Assembly: GCA_938010625.1 (NCBI GenBank)
Contig: CALLVJ010000247.1
Span: forward strand, 1 to 8,008
Length of the DNA: 8,008 nt
Direction: 5' to 3'
Source: an uncultured Stomatobaculum sp.
GTDB taxonomy: Bacteria > Bacillota > Clostridia > Lachnospirales > Lachnospiraceae
A model generated the notes under the pieces. The model saw only the letters and a list, made by a program, of their open reading frames with translations. It ran no database searches and was not told the origin of the DNA. This document shows positions 1 to 7,425 of the stretch, one piece after another. The position numbers and the translations under genes are program-made. Numbering within the stretch: the stretch's first letter is position 1; every line of letters starts with the position of its first letter.

Positions 1-962
1 GCCTGCACTTCATCGAGGATTGCCTCTGCGCGTAGTGTGCCGCGCTTCGCATAGACAAGTCCTGCGCCCGCTGCGAGCAGACCGAGCGTAAAGATGGCAC
101 CCTTATGGGTGTTGACGCCGCCGGTCGCCTGAAACATGGCGTCTTCCGCGCGGCATCCGAGCTGCCGCAACTTGGGAAACAAAGCTTTTTCGTCCGCCGC
201 AACAAACGGCAGGGAAAAGCAACTCTCATAGCTCAGCGCAGCCATTTCCCGCAAAAAGGGAACAATGGCAGCCGTGCTCGCCACAAAGTCTTCAAACTGC
301 ATATCACTGTGTGCGCCAGAATCAATCCGGTCCACGAGCCCCGGCTTTGGCGCAGCATAGACCTCGTCGAGCAGAGAGAGCGCTGCCAGATTTTCGAGTG
401 CGGAAAAGAAGTGCCCGGCGCGCGGAAAGGCTGCAGAGAGCAAGGTGTCGCAGCGCGCGCGGAGTTCTGCAGCGCTGTGGCGGCGGCTCCGCGCACAGAG
501 AACAGCGGTCTCGCCGCAGAGCAGGCACTGGCGCGGCGGAAAGTCAAAATCTTCGCGCGAGAGTTTGTGGCCGTCCGCCGCGAGGACGTCGATGTCAAAG
601 AGGCGCGCGAGTGTTTCGCTGTCCTCAAGCTGCACGGCGAGGCGCTTCACGGTTTCCGGCAGGGCTTCCACGAGGCAGAGAAAGCTGTCGCCGCTCTTCC
701 GGCGAAGTTCCAGGCTGTCCAGCACCGGAAGCTGCCTGTCAGCGAGAGCATGCAGAATCAGTTCCTTGCCGCGGAGAAAGCCCTGGCGCACAAGCGGGGA
801 CTGCTTCACCTCGCCCGGAATGTTCATGCTGAATGAAAGCAGTGAAACCGGCGAAGAGCAGGCAGTGGCGCGGGTCAAGAAGTTCTCCTGGACGCTCACG
901 CGCTCATCGCGCGCAAGCATCATATCTTCAACACTTACAGAATAAGGGGTCAATGCGGGCAT
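1..962 (-). CDS. citXG: CitX-CitG fusion: holo-citrate lyase synthase and triphosphoribosyl-dephospho-CoA synthase (3' end cut off)
   Basis: This is a bifunctional cytoplasmic enzyme for making the citrate lyase cofactor. The CitG part forms 2'-(5''-triphosphoribosyl)-3'-dephospho-CoA from ATP and dephospho-CoA, and the CitX part transfers it to CitD. The frame is open for 320 codons from ATG 962 to the left edge, so the C-terminus is missing. Residues 1-165 look like CitX, with RLFDIDV at 120-126 and a QCLLCGE block around Cys146 and Cys149 followed by a CARSRRH segment. From about residue 170 it is CitG, with PKPGLVDR at 205-212 and GGVNTHKG at 281-288, a family signature. The start is supported by AAGGAG six bases upstream. 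The gene begins 10 bases after the citC stop, so the two are probably co-transcribed. Fused CitXG proteins are known, for example in Haemophilus. No frameshift is visible in the part shown. Confidence 0.9.
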   Translation of the reverse strand, partial: MPALTPYSVSVEDMMLARDERVSVQENFLTRATACSSPVSLLSFSMNIPGEVKQSPLVRQGFLRGKELILHALADRQLPVLDSLELRRKSGDSFLCLVEALPETVKRLAVQLEDSETLARLFDIDVLAADGHKLSREDFDFPPRQCLLCGETAVLCARSRRHSAAELRARCDTLLSAAFPRAGHFFSALENLAALSLLDEVYAAPKPGLVDRIDSGAHSDMQFEDFVASTAAIVPFLREMAALSYESCFSLPFVAADEKALFPKLRQLGCRAEDAMFQATGGVNTHKGAIFTLGLLAAGAGLVYAKRGTLRAEAILDEVQ

Positions 963-972
963 GGAGCTCCTT

Positions 973-2000
973 TCAAAGCCTGGCGGCGAGTTCTGCCCAG
1001 TGCGCTTTCAGATAGGCTGCGGTAGAGGCAGGCACGAGAGACAGCAGTTCCGGGGAAATTCGGTTTGCTTCAAGCAGGGCGCGGACGCGGGAAGCGCTGA
1101 TCGGCTGATTGTCGAACTCCTTTCGCGGAAGCACATCGAGGGAAATGCCGGCAGGCGGCAGAATCTCCTGCAGCGCGCGGTTATAGCGCGCCGTCGTTGG
1201 GTCGAGCTGCTCGGAGCCCACAAAGCGAACTGAAATCTGCAGGCTGGGGGCAATACAGTGCGCAAAGAGACTTGCGTCGAGCTCACACTGGAGTGCGGCG
1301 GCATCCTCGCCAGCTTTCAGAAAATAGGTCGGAAAGGTATTTCCGGAGATCATATAGGGACCGCTCAGGAACGAATATACATTTGAAATATTTCGAACGC
1401 CTTCTTTGACAAGTTGAAAACGAACACTGGTCGGAAACAGTGAGCGGTCTTCTTCAACCACAAAGAGACAGAGAATATCGACTTTGGCAGCTGCATATTC
1501 GGCAAGTGCGAGATGTCCAAGCGTAAATGGATTACAATTCATCACAATTGCGCCGACTTTTTTACCGGCGAGCGGCGGCAGAGCTTTGGCTATCTTCGCA
1601 GTAAAGCGCTCGGGACCGTTCGGCAGATTTTCGAGCATGGCAAGTGCCGAAGTCTCGGTCAGCAGGCGGAGGCCGCTTGCGGAAAAGAGCCTGGCCTTTT
1701 CGCGGCGGGTGATGACGAATAAGTCAGACAGCCCGCGCTCAAAGCGGTTTTCGATGAGCGCCGAGAGCAGCGCGCCGAGTGCGTTTTGCCCGCGGATCGC
1801 TCACTTACGGCAAAACATTTGAGAAGCGAACCCGCCGCACAGCCGCAGCCGACCAGCGTTTCATTGGCATCGAAAATGCCAATGGCTGTATCGAGATCCG
1901 GCTCGCACTGGAGCTGATTTGCCGCGAGGAAAGCCGTCAGTTTATCCCGCTCTGAGGGGTAGGAGAGCAAAATCTCTCCGAGGTGAAAGTCTTCGGTCAT
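973..2000 (-). pseudogene. citC: Citrate lyase ligase (citrate lyase synthetase), interrupted by a one-base frameshift
   Basis: CitC activates citrate lyase by acetylating the thiol of the CitD prosthetic group, using ATP and acetate (EC 6.2.1.22). Translation from ATG 2000, preceded by AAAGGATGAG, gives an acetyltransferase-like N-terminal domain with GCGCAAGSLLKCFAVSE ending at residue 67. Family similarity then jumps to another frame (AIRGQNALG) at about position 1800. One extra G there would restore a continuous 342-residue protein, close to the roughly 350 usual for CitC. The second frame holds the nucleotidyltransferase domain, with CNPFTLGH at restored residues 156-163 and ISASRVR at 301-307. 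The frame is clean down to TGA at 973-975. An ATG at 2066 is in frame but lies inside the upstream hairpin and lacks a ribosome site, so I reject it as the start. The shift could be real decay or a sequencing error. Gene identity is certain; present function is doubtful. Confidence 0.9.
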
Positions 2001-2055
2001 AGTCTCATCCTTTGAGAAACAGGTCAGTGGTTGCTGTCTAGCATAGCATAGAGCG

Positions 2056-2098
2056 AAAAAAAACAAAACGCCGGGGATGTGCCCCAGCGTTTTGTTTT
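2056..2098 (-). terminator. Rho-independent terminator or attenuator between citF and citC
   Basis: The arms AAAACAAAACGC (2060-2071) and GCGTTTTGTTTT (2087-2098) pair perfectly over 12 bp. Beyond one C/A mismatch, GGGG (2073-2076) pairs with CCCC (2082-2085) around a five-base loop. Read in the operon direction (minus), the stem runs straight into an eight-T tract at 2063-2056. It begins about 16 bases after the citF stop and ends about 55 bases before the citC start. Either it ends most citDEF transcripts, or it is a leaky terminator that lowers expression of citC and citXG. No clear second promoter for citC is visible after it. Confidence 0.8.
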
Positions 2099-2113
2099 CG
2101 AAACTGCAAGCGT

Positions 2114-3671
2114 TTAGTCAGCGAACTGGAAAGGCTTGATCTGCCGCACGACATCCATGATGCTGCCGTCGCGCGCCTCGATGATACCGACCACGCGATC
2201 GCCAAACTGTACGCGCTCCGGCTCGCCGGTCATCGCATAGGCAATGTCGCGGAGCTCCTCGATGCTCTTTAACGGGAGAGCGGAATCTTTCAGCGCGTCC
2301 ACGAGATCCTGACGTTTCGGGTTGATTGCGATGCCGTAGTCGGTAATCACGACGTCCACATCCTCGCCCGGCGTCGTGACGGTTGTCACATCTGTGCAGA
2401 CCGACGGAATGCGCCCCTGGAGAATCGGCGTGATTACAATTGTGCATTTGGCACCGGCTGCAGTGTCCGGGTGACCACCCTGCGCGCCGCTCACGACGCC
2501 GTTTGAGCCGACCACGACATTGCAGTTGAAGTGGACATCGACCTCGAGCGCCGCGAGAATCACGAAGTCGAGCTTGTTGACATAAGCGCCCTTGTTGAAC
2601 GGATCCGCATACTCTCCCGCCGTGATGTAGTGATGGTTTGGATTCGTCGCTGTGAATCGCATATTCGTCAAAGTCCTGCGTGTCCACGAGCGTGCGCGCA
2701 AGGCCCTCTTCGAGGAGCTGGCACATTGGCTTTGTGATGCCGCCCACGCCGAAACTCATGTGAATATTTTTTTCACGCATCACATCTGCCAGCGAGATGG
2801 TGCTCGCAATCGAAGCGCCGCCCACGCCGGTCTGATAGGAAAAGCCGTCCTTGAAGTAAGGCGTGCGCTTCACGACCTCGGTGCAGTAGTTGGCCATGAG
2901 CAGCTTTCTCTGGTCAGAGGTCGGCTTTGCCGCGCCAGTCGCAATCTTCGTGGGATCGCCGATTTCATCGACGACGACGACATAGTCCACGTAAATCTGG
3001 CTGATCTGGTGAGGCCAGTTCGGGAACGGAACGAGGCAGTCTGTGACTGCGACGACCTTGTCCGCATAAAGTGCATCCGGTGCGGAGTAGGAGAGCACGC
3101 CGCAGTTTGCCTTGCCGCCGTTTGCATTCAGGTTGCCGTACTCGTCTGCAGTTGGCGCACCGATAAAGGCGATGTCAATATGCGTTTCGCCGGACTCGAT
3201 TGCGCGGACACGGCCACCGTGGCTCCGCATGATCGCGAGCCCCTTAAGGCGTCCCTCTGAGATGGCCTTGCCAATCTCACCGCGAACGCCCGAGCTCTGG
3301 ATATTTGTGATCGTGCCGTCGTCGATCATATAGACAATCGGATTGTTCTGGTTGCCCATCGACGACGCACAGATTGTGATATTTTTGATGCCGAGCTTAT
3401 GCACCTCTTCCATGACCATGTTGAGAACCCTGTCGCCCTCGCGGAAGTGGTGGTGGAAGCTCAGGGTCATGCCATCTTTGATGCCGCACTGTAAGAGTGC
3501 ATCTTTGATCGACGGGAGGAGCTTTGAACCCTCAGAGTTGATAACTGGCTTGACGCGCGCGCCGCTTCGGCGGTACTCTTTGCCGTCCATCGCATGAGAG
3601 CCGCGGAACACATCCTTCCCGGTCGCCTGTAAAATTTCCTCCGGAATATCTCTGCCGACTGCATTTTTCAT
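2114..3671 (-). pseudogene. citF: Citrate lyase alpha subunit (citrate CoA-transferase), interrupted by a frameshift
   Basis: CitF swaps the acetyl group on the acyl carrier CitD for citrate, forming citryl-ACP (EC 2.8.3.10). It is part of the cytoplasmic citrate lyase complex. The ATG at 3671 follows the citE TAA stop directly, with AGGGGGA inside the end of citE as ribosome site. Residues 1 to about 341 match CitF, for example LSFHHHFR at 70-77 and FGVGGITKPMCQLLEEGLA near 310. After FDEYAIHS the original frame becomes non-family sequence. The true continuation (ATNPNHHYITAGEYADPFNKG to VVRQIKPFQFAD) lies in the other frame from about 2650 to TAA at 2114-2116. A net loss of two bases (or gain of one) near 2640-2665 explains this. 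The restored length is about 518-519 residues, against about 510 for the family. The original frame happens to stay open to 2118, giving a misleading 517-residue product. Confidence 0.92.
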
Positions 3672-4574
3672 TTAGAGTTCCCCCTTGTACACGCCGGATG
3701 CCTTGGCGAGCGCGATGACGCGCTGCGCGCCGTCGTAGAATGCAATGTCAATCATCTTCCCATCCACTGTAAAGACGCCAATGCCCTCTTTTCGTTTGGA
3801 ATCAATCTCGCGTATTACCTTTTCGGAGAAGATAATCTCCCTTGTGCTCGGCGTAAATACCTCGTGGACAATCGGAATCTGGCGCGGGTTGATGATGGAC
3901 TTGCCGTCAAAGCCCATGTCCTTGATCAGTATGACTTCCTTTCGGAAGCCGTCGAGATTGTCGAGATCCGTCCAGACCGTATCAAAGCACTGCACACCCG
4001 CCGCGCGCGCCGCAATGATCATCTGTTGACGCGCGCCCATGAGCTCTACGCCGGTGCCTGTGATCCTGGTCTGCAAGTCCTTCGTATAGTCGCCGCCCGA
4101 GAGCGCAATGCCGATCATGCGATCGGAGGAAATGCAGACTTCATAGGCGTGCATCACGCCTTTTGCAGATTCGAGCGCCGCCATTAAGAGCGTGGAACCT
4201 TCCGGGCGCGAAAATTCATGCTCTGCGCGGAGCACTTCCTCTTCAACGGCCTTTACCATCTGTGCATCCTCGGTCTTCGGAATGCGAAGTACATCGGCGC
4301 CGCCGGCAACCGCGCAGCGAATGTCTTCTTTCCAGTATTCGGTGTCGAGGCCGTTGATGCGAACCACGCGCTCAGAATCGCGGTAATCCACGGTTTTCAG
4401 CGCCTGATAGAGCGAGAAGCGCGCGGTATCCTTGGCAGTCACGGCGACAGCGTCCTCGAGATCCAGCATCAGAGAATCTGCGCCATAGAGATATGGATCC
4501 TTGATCAAAGATGGTTTCTTCGCGTTCAAAAACATCATGGAGCGGCGCAGGCGCTTCTTATTTGGATGGCTCAT
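3672..4574 (-). CDS. citE: Citrate lyase beta subunit (citryl-ACP lyase)
   Basis: CitE cleaves citryl-ACP into oxaloacetate and acetyl-ACP (EC 4.1.3.34) within the cytoplasmic citrate lyase complex. It is a TIM-barrel protein of the HpcH/CitE family. Translation from ATG 4574 gives 300 residues, matching the usual length of about 300. Family blocks are RSMMFLNAKKP at 11-21, LMLDLEDAV at 35-43, VVRINGLD at 70-77 with the expected substrate-binding Arg72, LMAALESAKGV at 130-140 with the likely Mg-binding Glu135, and SGGDYTKDL at 159-167 with likely Mg-binding Asp162. The start at 4574 is preferred over the in-frame ATG at 4592. GGAGGAG lies at a good distance upstream, and the ATG overlaps the citD stop as ATGA, a sign of translational coupling. 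The stop is directly followed by the citF ATG. The gene is intact. Confidence 0.97.
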   Translation of the reverse strand: MSHPNKKRLRRSMMFLNAKKPSLIKDPYLYGADSLMLDLEDAVAVTAKDTARFSLYQALKTVDYRDSERVVRINGLDTEYWKEDIRCAVAGGADVLRIPKTEDAQMVKAVEEEVLRAEHEFSRPEGSTLLMAALESAKGVMHAYEVCISSDRMIGIALSGGDYTKDLQTRITGTGVELMGARQQMIIAARAAGVQCFDTVWTDLDNLDGFRKEVILIKDMGFDGKSIINPRQIPIVHEVFTPSTREIIFSEKVIREIDSKRKEGIGVFTVDGKMIDIAFYDGAQRVIALAKASGVYKGEL

Positions 4575-4870
4575 CTGACAGCTCCTCCCCACGGAATATT
4601 TTCATACTGATCCACAGCGCGGTATACGGCACCTTCAATGCGCGCCTTAATCGTGCAGTCCAGTGCGCCCTTGTCGACAATCGAAATGCGTACATTGTCA
4701 ACGCCGAGATCTCTCAGGGTTTCAAGCACCACTTTTTTGATCTGGTTGCCAAACTGGTGAATGACTGCGCTCTCCAGCGAAAAATCAATCTTGCCGGTTC
4801 CCGGTTCCACGGTGACCTGACAATCGCTGGACTCTAAGGTACCGGCGACCGCCGGCTTTTTGATCTCCAT
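4571..4870 (-). CDS. citD: Citrate lyase gamma subunit (acyl carrier protein)
   Basis: CitD carries the phosphoribosyl-dephospho-CoA prosthetic group on which acetyl and citryl groups are exchanged and cleaved by CitF and CitE. The 99-residue product matches the family's length of about 97-98. The attachment signature AGTLESSD is at residues 9-16, placing the modified serine at Ser14 as in Klebsiella and E. coli CitD. The C-terminal half has the usual small acidic fold with LGVDNVRISIVDKGALDCTI. AAAAGGAGG lies just before ATG 4870. It is the first gene of the leftward operon, downstream of a promoter in the 4871-5000 region, and its stop overlaps the citE start by four bases. The gene is intact, with the key serine present. 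Confidence 0.97.
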   Translation of the reverse strand: MEIKKPAVAGTLESSDCQVTVEPGTGKIDFSLESAVIHQFGNQIKKVVLETLRDLGVDNVRISIVDKGALDCTIKARIEGAVYRAVDQYENIPWGGAVR

Positions 4871-4908
4871 AGCTGCCTCCTTTTGATGAGATACTATTGT
4901 CTGAATTC

Positions 4909-4938
4909 ATTGTAACTTTTGTGGGGGCTGGACTTCAA
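4909..4938 (-). promoter_or_regulatory. Candidate promoter for the citDEF operon
   Basis: Read leftward, TTGAAG (4938-4933) and TACAAT (4914-4909) are separated by 18 bases. They lie about 40 bases before the citD start and would place the transcription start near 4902. Both boxes differ little from the sigma-70 consensus. The -35 box is only eight bases from the -35-like box of the divergent regulator gene. This is inferred from sequence only. Confidence 0.55.
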
Positions 4939-4946
4939 GGAATTTA

Positions 4947-4977
4947 TTGACTATGATGAGTATAGCGTTTTTATTAT
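4947..4977 (+). promoter_or_regulatory. Candidate promoter for the LysR-type regulator gene
   Basis: Read rightward, TTGACT (4947-4952) is followed after 19 bases by TATTAT (4972-4977). This would give a leader of about 15-20 bases before the TTG start at 5001. The spacing is slightly long, which would suit a weak or regulated promoter. The spacer contains the candidate LysR operator at 4951-4965. Confidence 0.4.
4951..4965. promoter_or_regulatory. Candidate LysR-type operator (T-N11-A dyad)
   Basis: CTAT (4951-4954) and ATAG (4962-4965) form an inverted repeat around seven bases. T4952 and A4964 satisfy the T-N11-A rule typical of LysR-family binding sites. The dyad lies in the spacer of the regulator's own promoter and about 55 bases upstream of the predicted citD transcription start. 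Binding there would suit both autorepression and control of citD. The arms are short, so chance occurrence in this AT-rich stretch is possible. Confidence 0.4.
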
Positions 4978-5000
4978 GCAATTAGCGTGAGGGAAAAGGC

Positions 5001-5930
5001 TTGAACGAACGACAGATCAAATACATGCTGACCATCTTCCGGGAGGGCAGCATCAGCCGCGCTGCGGAAGTGCTCTATGTGTCACAACCTTCTGTGAGTC
5101 AGATGGTGCGAAAGGTGGAGGAAGAACTGCGCGCCGATCTCTTTGTGCGTCACACCAACCCGCTGGTTCTGACTCCGGCGGGCGAGTGCTATATGCAGGC
5201 GGCGCGCGCCATCCAGAGTGTGCAGCAGAATCTTGATCGCCAGCTTGAGGAGATACGCCTTGGGACGCGCGGCAGCATACGGCTCGGCATGCCCCTGCAG
5301 CGCTCGCTTGAACTGCTGCCGGGCATCTTTCCGCGCTTTCACGCGCGCTACCCCGCTGTGAACTTAAAACTCACGGAATCCGGTTCCGATGCGCTTGAGA
5401 CCATGCTCTTAAATCATCAGTTGGATTTGGCCTGTCTGACTACGAGTGCAAAGACCAATCCATTAAACTATATCCTAGTGAGCCGCGAGGAGCTTGTGTT
5501 GCTCGCCTCAAAGAATACAGCGCTCGCCGGGCGCATCGAGGATGGCACACCGATTGACATTCGGGAGGCAGCAGAGGAGGCGTTCATCAGTCTCCGGAGC
5601 GGGCACTCAACCCGCATCACACAGAACAGACTTTTCGCGGATGCGCACATTTCCCCCGAAATTCTCTTTGAGACCGAGAGCGTGGAAGTCGCAAAGCACG
5701 CGGCAGGTCCCTGTCAGGCGGTTTTTCTCTGCCCGAAAAATTATATTGATATTTCGCCGGAAATCCGAAAGACCTGTGTGGTCTATCCGGTAGTCGGTAT
5801 TGAGCAGGGGAGACATTTCTATATCTGTCACCGAAAAGACCAGTATCTGACGCACTATATGATTGAGCTGATTCGCCTTCTGAAACCGGATTTTGAGCTG
5901 CCGCAGAGTGAAGAATTCCCGGAAGGCTGA
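5001..5930 (+). CDS. LysR-family transcriptional regulator, probably controlling citrate lyase genes
   Basis: The 309-residue protein has the normal size and layout of a LysR regulator. An N-terminal winged helix-turn-helix spans about residues 3-62, with GSISRAAEVLYVSQPSVSQMV at 16-36 and the family's LTPAG at 57-61. A linker helix (about 65-90) and a two-lobed effector-binding domain (about 92-300) follow. The start is a TTG at 5001 with GAGGG seven bases upstream, and MNERQIKYMLTIF fits the family's N-terminus. It is divergent from citD across 130 bases, the classic layout for a LysR protein that controls the adjacent operon and itself. Citrate or a related tricarboxylate is a reasonable effector by context, but nothing in the effector domain proves this. 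Citrate operons in enterobacteria are instead often controlled by CitAB, so no gene symbol is given. Its 3' end converges on the transporter gene. Confidence 0.93.
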   Translation: MNERQIKYMLTIFREGSISRAAEVLYVSQPSVSQMVRKVEEELRADLFVRHTNPLVLTPAGECYMQAARAIQSVQQNLDRQLEEIRLGTRGSIRLGMPLQRSLELLPGIFPRFHARYPAVNLKLTESGSDALETMLLNHQLDLACLTTSAKTNPLNYILVSREELVLLASKNTALAGRIEDGTPIDIREAAEEAFISLRSGHSTRITQNRLFADAHISPEILFETESVEVAKHAAGPCQAVFLCPKNYIDISPEIRKTCVVYPVVGIEQGRHFYICHRKDQYLTHYMIELIRLLKPDFELPQSEEFPEG

Positions 5931-5972
5931 GGAAGAGAGAAGCGCAGCAGAGGAGGGATATGCCGCACATGT

Positions 5973-6005
5973 AAAAACGACTGCCGCAGCGCTGCGACAG
6001 TCGTT
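5973..6005 (-). terminator. Terminator of the citrate transporter gene, between convergent genes
   Basis: AACGACTG (5976-5983) pairs with CAGTCGTT (5998-6005). Inside, after a two-base mismatch, lies the self-complementary GCAGCGCTGC (5986-5995). Leftward reading meets a T-tract at 5977-5973 immediately after the stem, so it terminates the transporter transcript, whose stop lies 40 bases before the stem. Rightward, the stem is followed only by an interrupted T-rich stretch, so it may also serve weakly for the regulator gene. Confidence 0.7.
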
Positions 6006-6044
6006 CTTACTATCTTCTTACATAATTAAGGTGTATCTGCCGCA

Positions 6045-7409
6045 TTACGCCGGGATAATGCCGATGATGATCGCGAAGATCATGCAGAGGAAGGAGAAGC
6101 CCCACACATAGAAGAAACTTGAGCGGATATGGTCTTTGATATCCACTTCTGCGAGCCCCACGCCGAGGAGGGTGGCCGGAACCATCGGGCTGATGAATGT
6201 CGCGCAGTTGCGGCAGACGACCATCGAGACCGCGATCGGAAGTGCCGGAACGCCAAAGCCCTGACCGATTGATATCATGACCGGGAGCATGCCGTAGAAG
6301 TAGCTGTCCGTGTCGAAGGCAAGTGCGAGCGGTACCGAGAGAAGACCGATGACAAGCGGCAGATGTGTGCCGAGCGCTGCGGGCAGAATCATCGTAATCA
6401 GATTGGACATGCAGCTCACGACACTCGGAATTTCATTGCCGTCAATCTTGACATTCTTGACTAGGATACCCATGAGCACTGCCGCGCCCATCAGGGTCGT
6501 GCACATCATGAGTGCGGGGACTGCGTGTGCGTTCAGCACCTTCTTCTGGAGCTTGATATTAGTATAGTTCACGAGAATTGCAATACCGACGCCGAGCATA
6601 AACGGCACATAGCTCGGGAACACATCCCAGATCAGCATGGCGATGACGGCGACTGTGAGGAGAATATTGAAGACAAAGAGCTTCGGGCGCGCGAGTTCGC
6701 TAACCTTCTCCTCCTGCGTTGCGGTGATCTCAACCTTGCCTTCGGTCTGCGCGAGCTTGCCGTTCAGACCTGCGCCGCGAGCCTTTTCCTGAAAGCCAGT
6801 CAGAACCGCGTGGGCGAGTGCGAGAATAATGCCGAAGATCTGAATTGGCAGCAGCTCATTCCAGAGCTTGCCGGCTTCCATGCCGAGCACCGAAGCCGCG
6901 CGCATGGTCGGACCAGCCCAGGGCATCAGGTTCAGGACGCCCATGGCGAGCACAGCAATGCGGAGCAGCGAGGTGGCGCGCATGTGCATTTTCTTGTAGA
7001 CCGGCAGCATGGCGGGGACTACAATCAAGAAAGTTGAGGCGCCTCCACCGTCTAAGTGTCCGATGATTGCGATGATGGCGGTCATAACCGTGACGCCGAT
7101 TACGTTGTCGCCGACCAGTTTCATCAGTGCGCCGATGATGACATCGAACATGCCAGCATCGGTCATGATGCCGAAGAACAGAACGGAGAAGACAAAGAGC
7201 GCAGCCGTGGGACCGGTGCTCTTAAAGCCCTCCTTGATCAGAGACGCGATATTCTCAAAACTGTAGTAGCCGCCGAGCACCAGAATCAGTGCAAGAACTG
7301 ACGGAAAGAGAATGAACGCGATGCTCGGGAGGGTTTTGCTCTTGAAGAGCGTCACGACAATGGCAATAATTGTCAAAAACCCAAGTAAGCCGACAGATAT
7401 TTCATTCAT
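6045..7409 (-). CDS. CitMHS-family citrate:cation symporter
   Basis: This inner-membrane protein of 454 residues resembles Bacillus CitM and CitH, which take up citrate complexed with divalent metal together with protons. It is strongly hydrophobic, with about 11-12 membrane segments. It has a hydrophilic central loop at about 206-243. Family-like blocks are FSVLFFGIMTDAGMFD at 74-89, HLDGGGASTFLI at 118-129, LMPWAGPTMRAAS at 161-173, FDTDSYFYGMLP at 365-376 and SPMVPATLLGVGLAEVD at 407-423. The start at 7409 has AAGGGGGA upstream at a slightly long distance of about 11 bases. The gene appears to be a single-gene transcript with its own promoter and terminator, separated from citDEF by the convergent regulator. 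Citrate is the likely substrate because of the lyase genes alongside. The metal preference cannot be told from the sequence. The gene is intact. Confidence 0.92.
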   Translation of the reverse strand: MNEISVGLLGFLTIIAIVVTLFKSKTLPSIAFILFPSVLALILVLGGYYSFENIASLIKEGFKSTGPTAALFVFSVLFFGIMTDAGMFDVIIGALMKLVGDNVIGVTVMTAIIAIIGHLDGGGASTFLIVVPAMLPVYKKMHMRATSLLRIAVLAMGVLNLMPWAGPTMRAASVLGMEAGKLWNELLPIQIFGIILALAHAVLTGFQEKARGAGLNGKLAQTEGKVEITATQEEKVSELARPKLFVFNILLTVAVIAMLIWDVFPSYVPFMLGVGIAILVNYTNIKLQKKVLNAHAVPALMMCTTLMGAAVLMGILVKNVKIDGNEIPSVVSCMSNLITMILPAALGTHLPLVIGLLSVPLALAFDTDSYFYGMLPVMISIGQGFGVPALPIAVSMVVCRNCATFISPMVPATLLGVGLAEVDIKDHIRSSFFYVWGFSFLCMIFAIIIGIIPA

Positions 7410-7425
7410 GCTGCTTTGTTTCCCC

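Noticed and set aside
105..836. A long plus-strand open frame (243 codons) opposite citXG.
   Set aside because: It is a by-product of the GC-rich codons of citXG on the other strand. Its product has no recognisable domains, and the minus-strand frame carries clear CitX and CitG motifs.
2640..2670. Programmed ribosomal frameshifting in citF (and likewise near 1800 in citC).
   Set aside because: No slippery heptamer is visible at either junction, CitF and CitC are not known to use recoding, and the two shifts differ in sequence setting.
2652..3260. A 202-codon plus-strand open frame opposite citF.
   Set aside because: It lies wholly within citF, has no ribosome site that I can see and no family features. 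CitF motifs on the other strand explain the region.
4896..4913. Repeated ATTGT and the palindrome TGAATTCA near the citD -10 box as a possible regulator site.
   Set aside because: The five-base repeats and eight-base palindrome are short for an AT-rich region, and one repeat is part of the -10 box itself.
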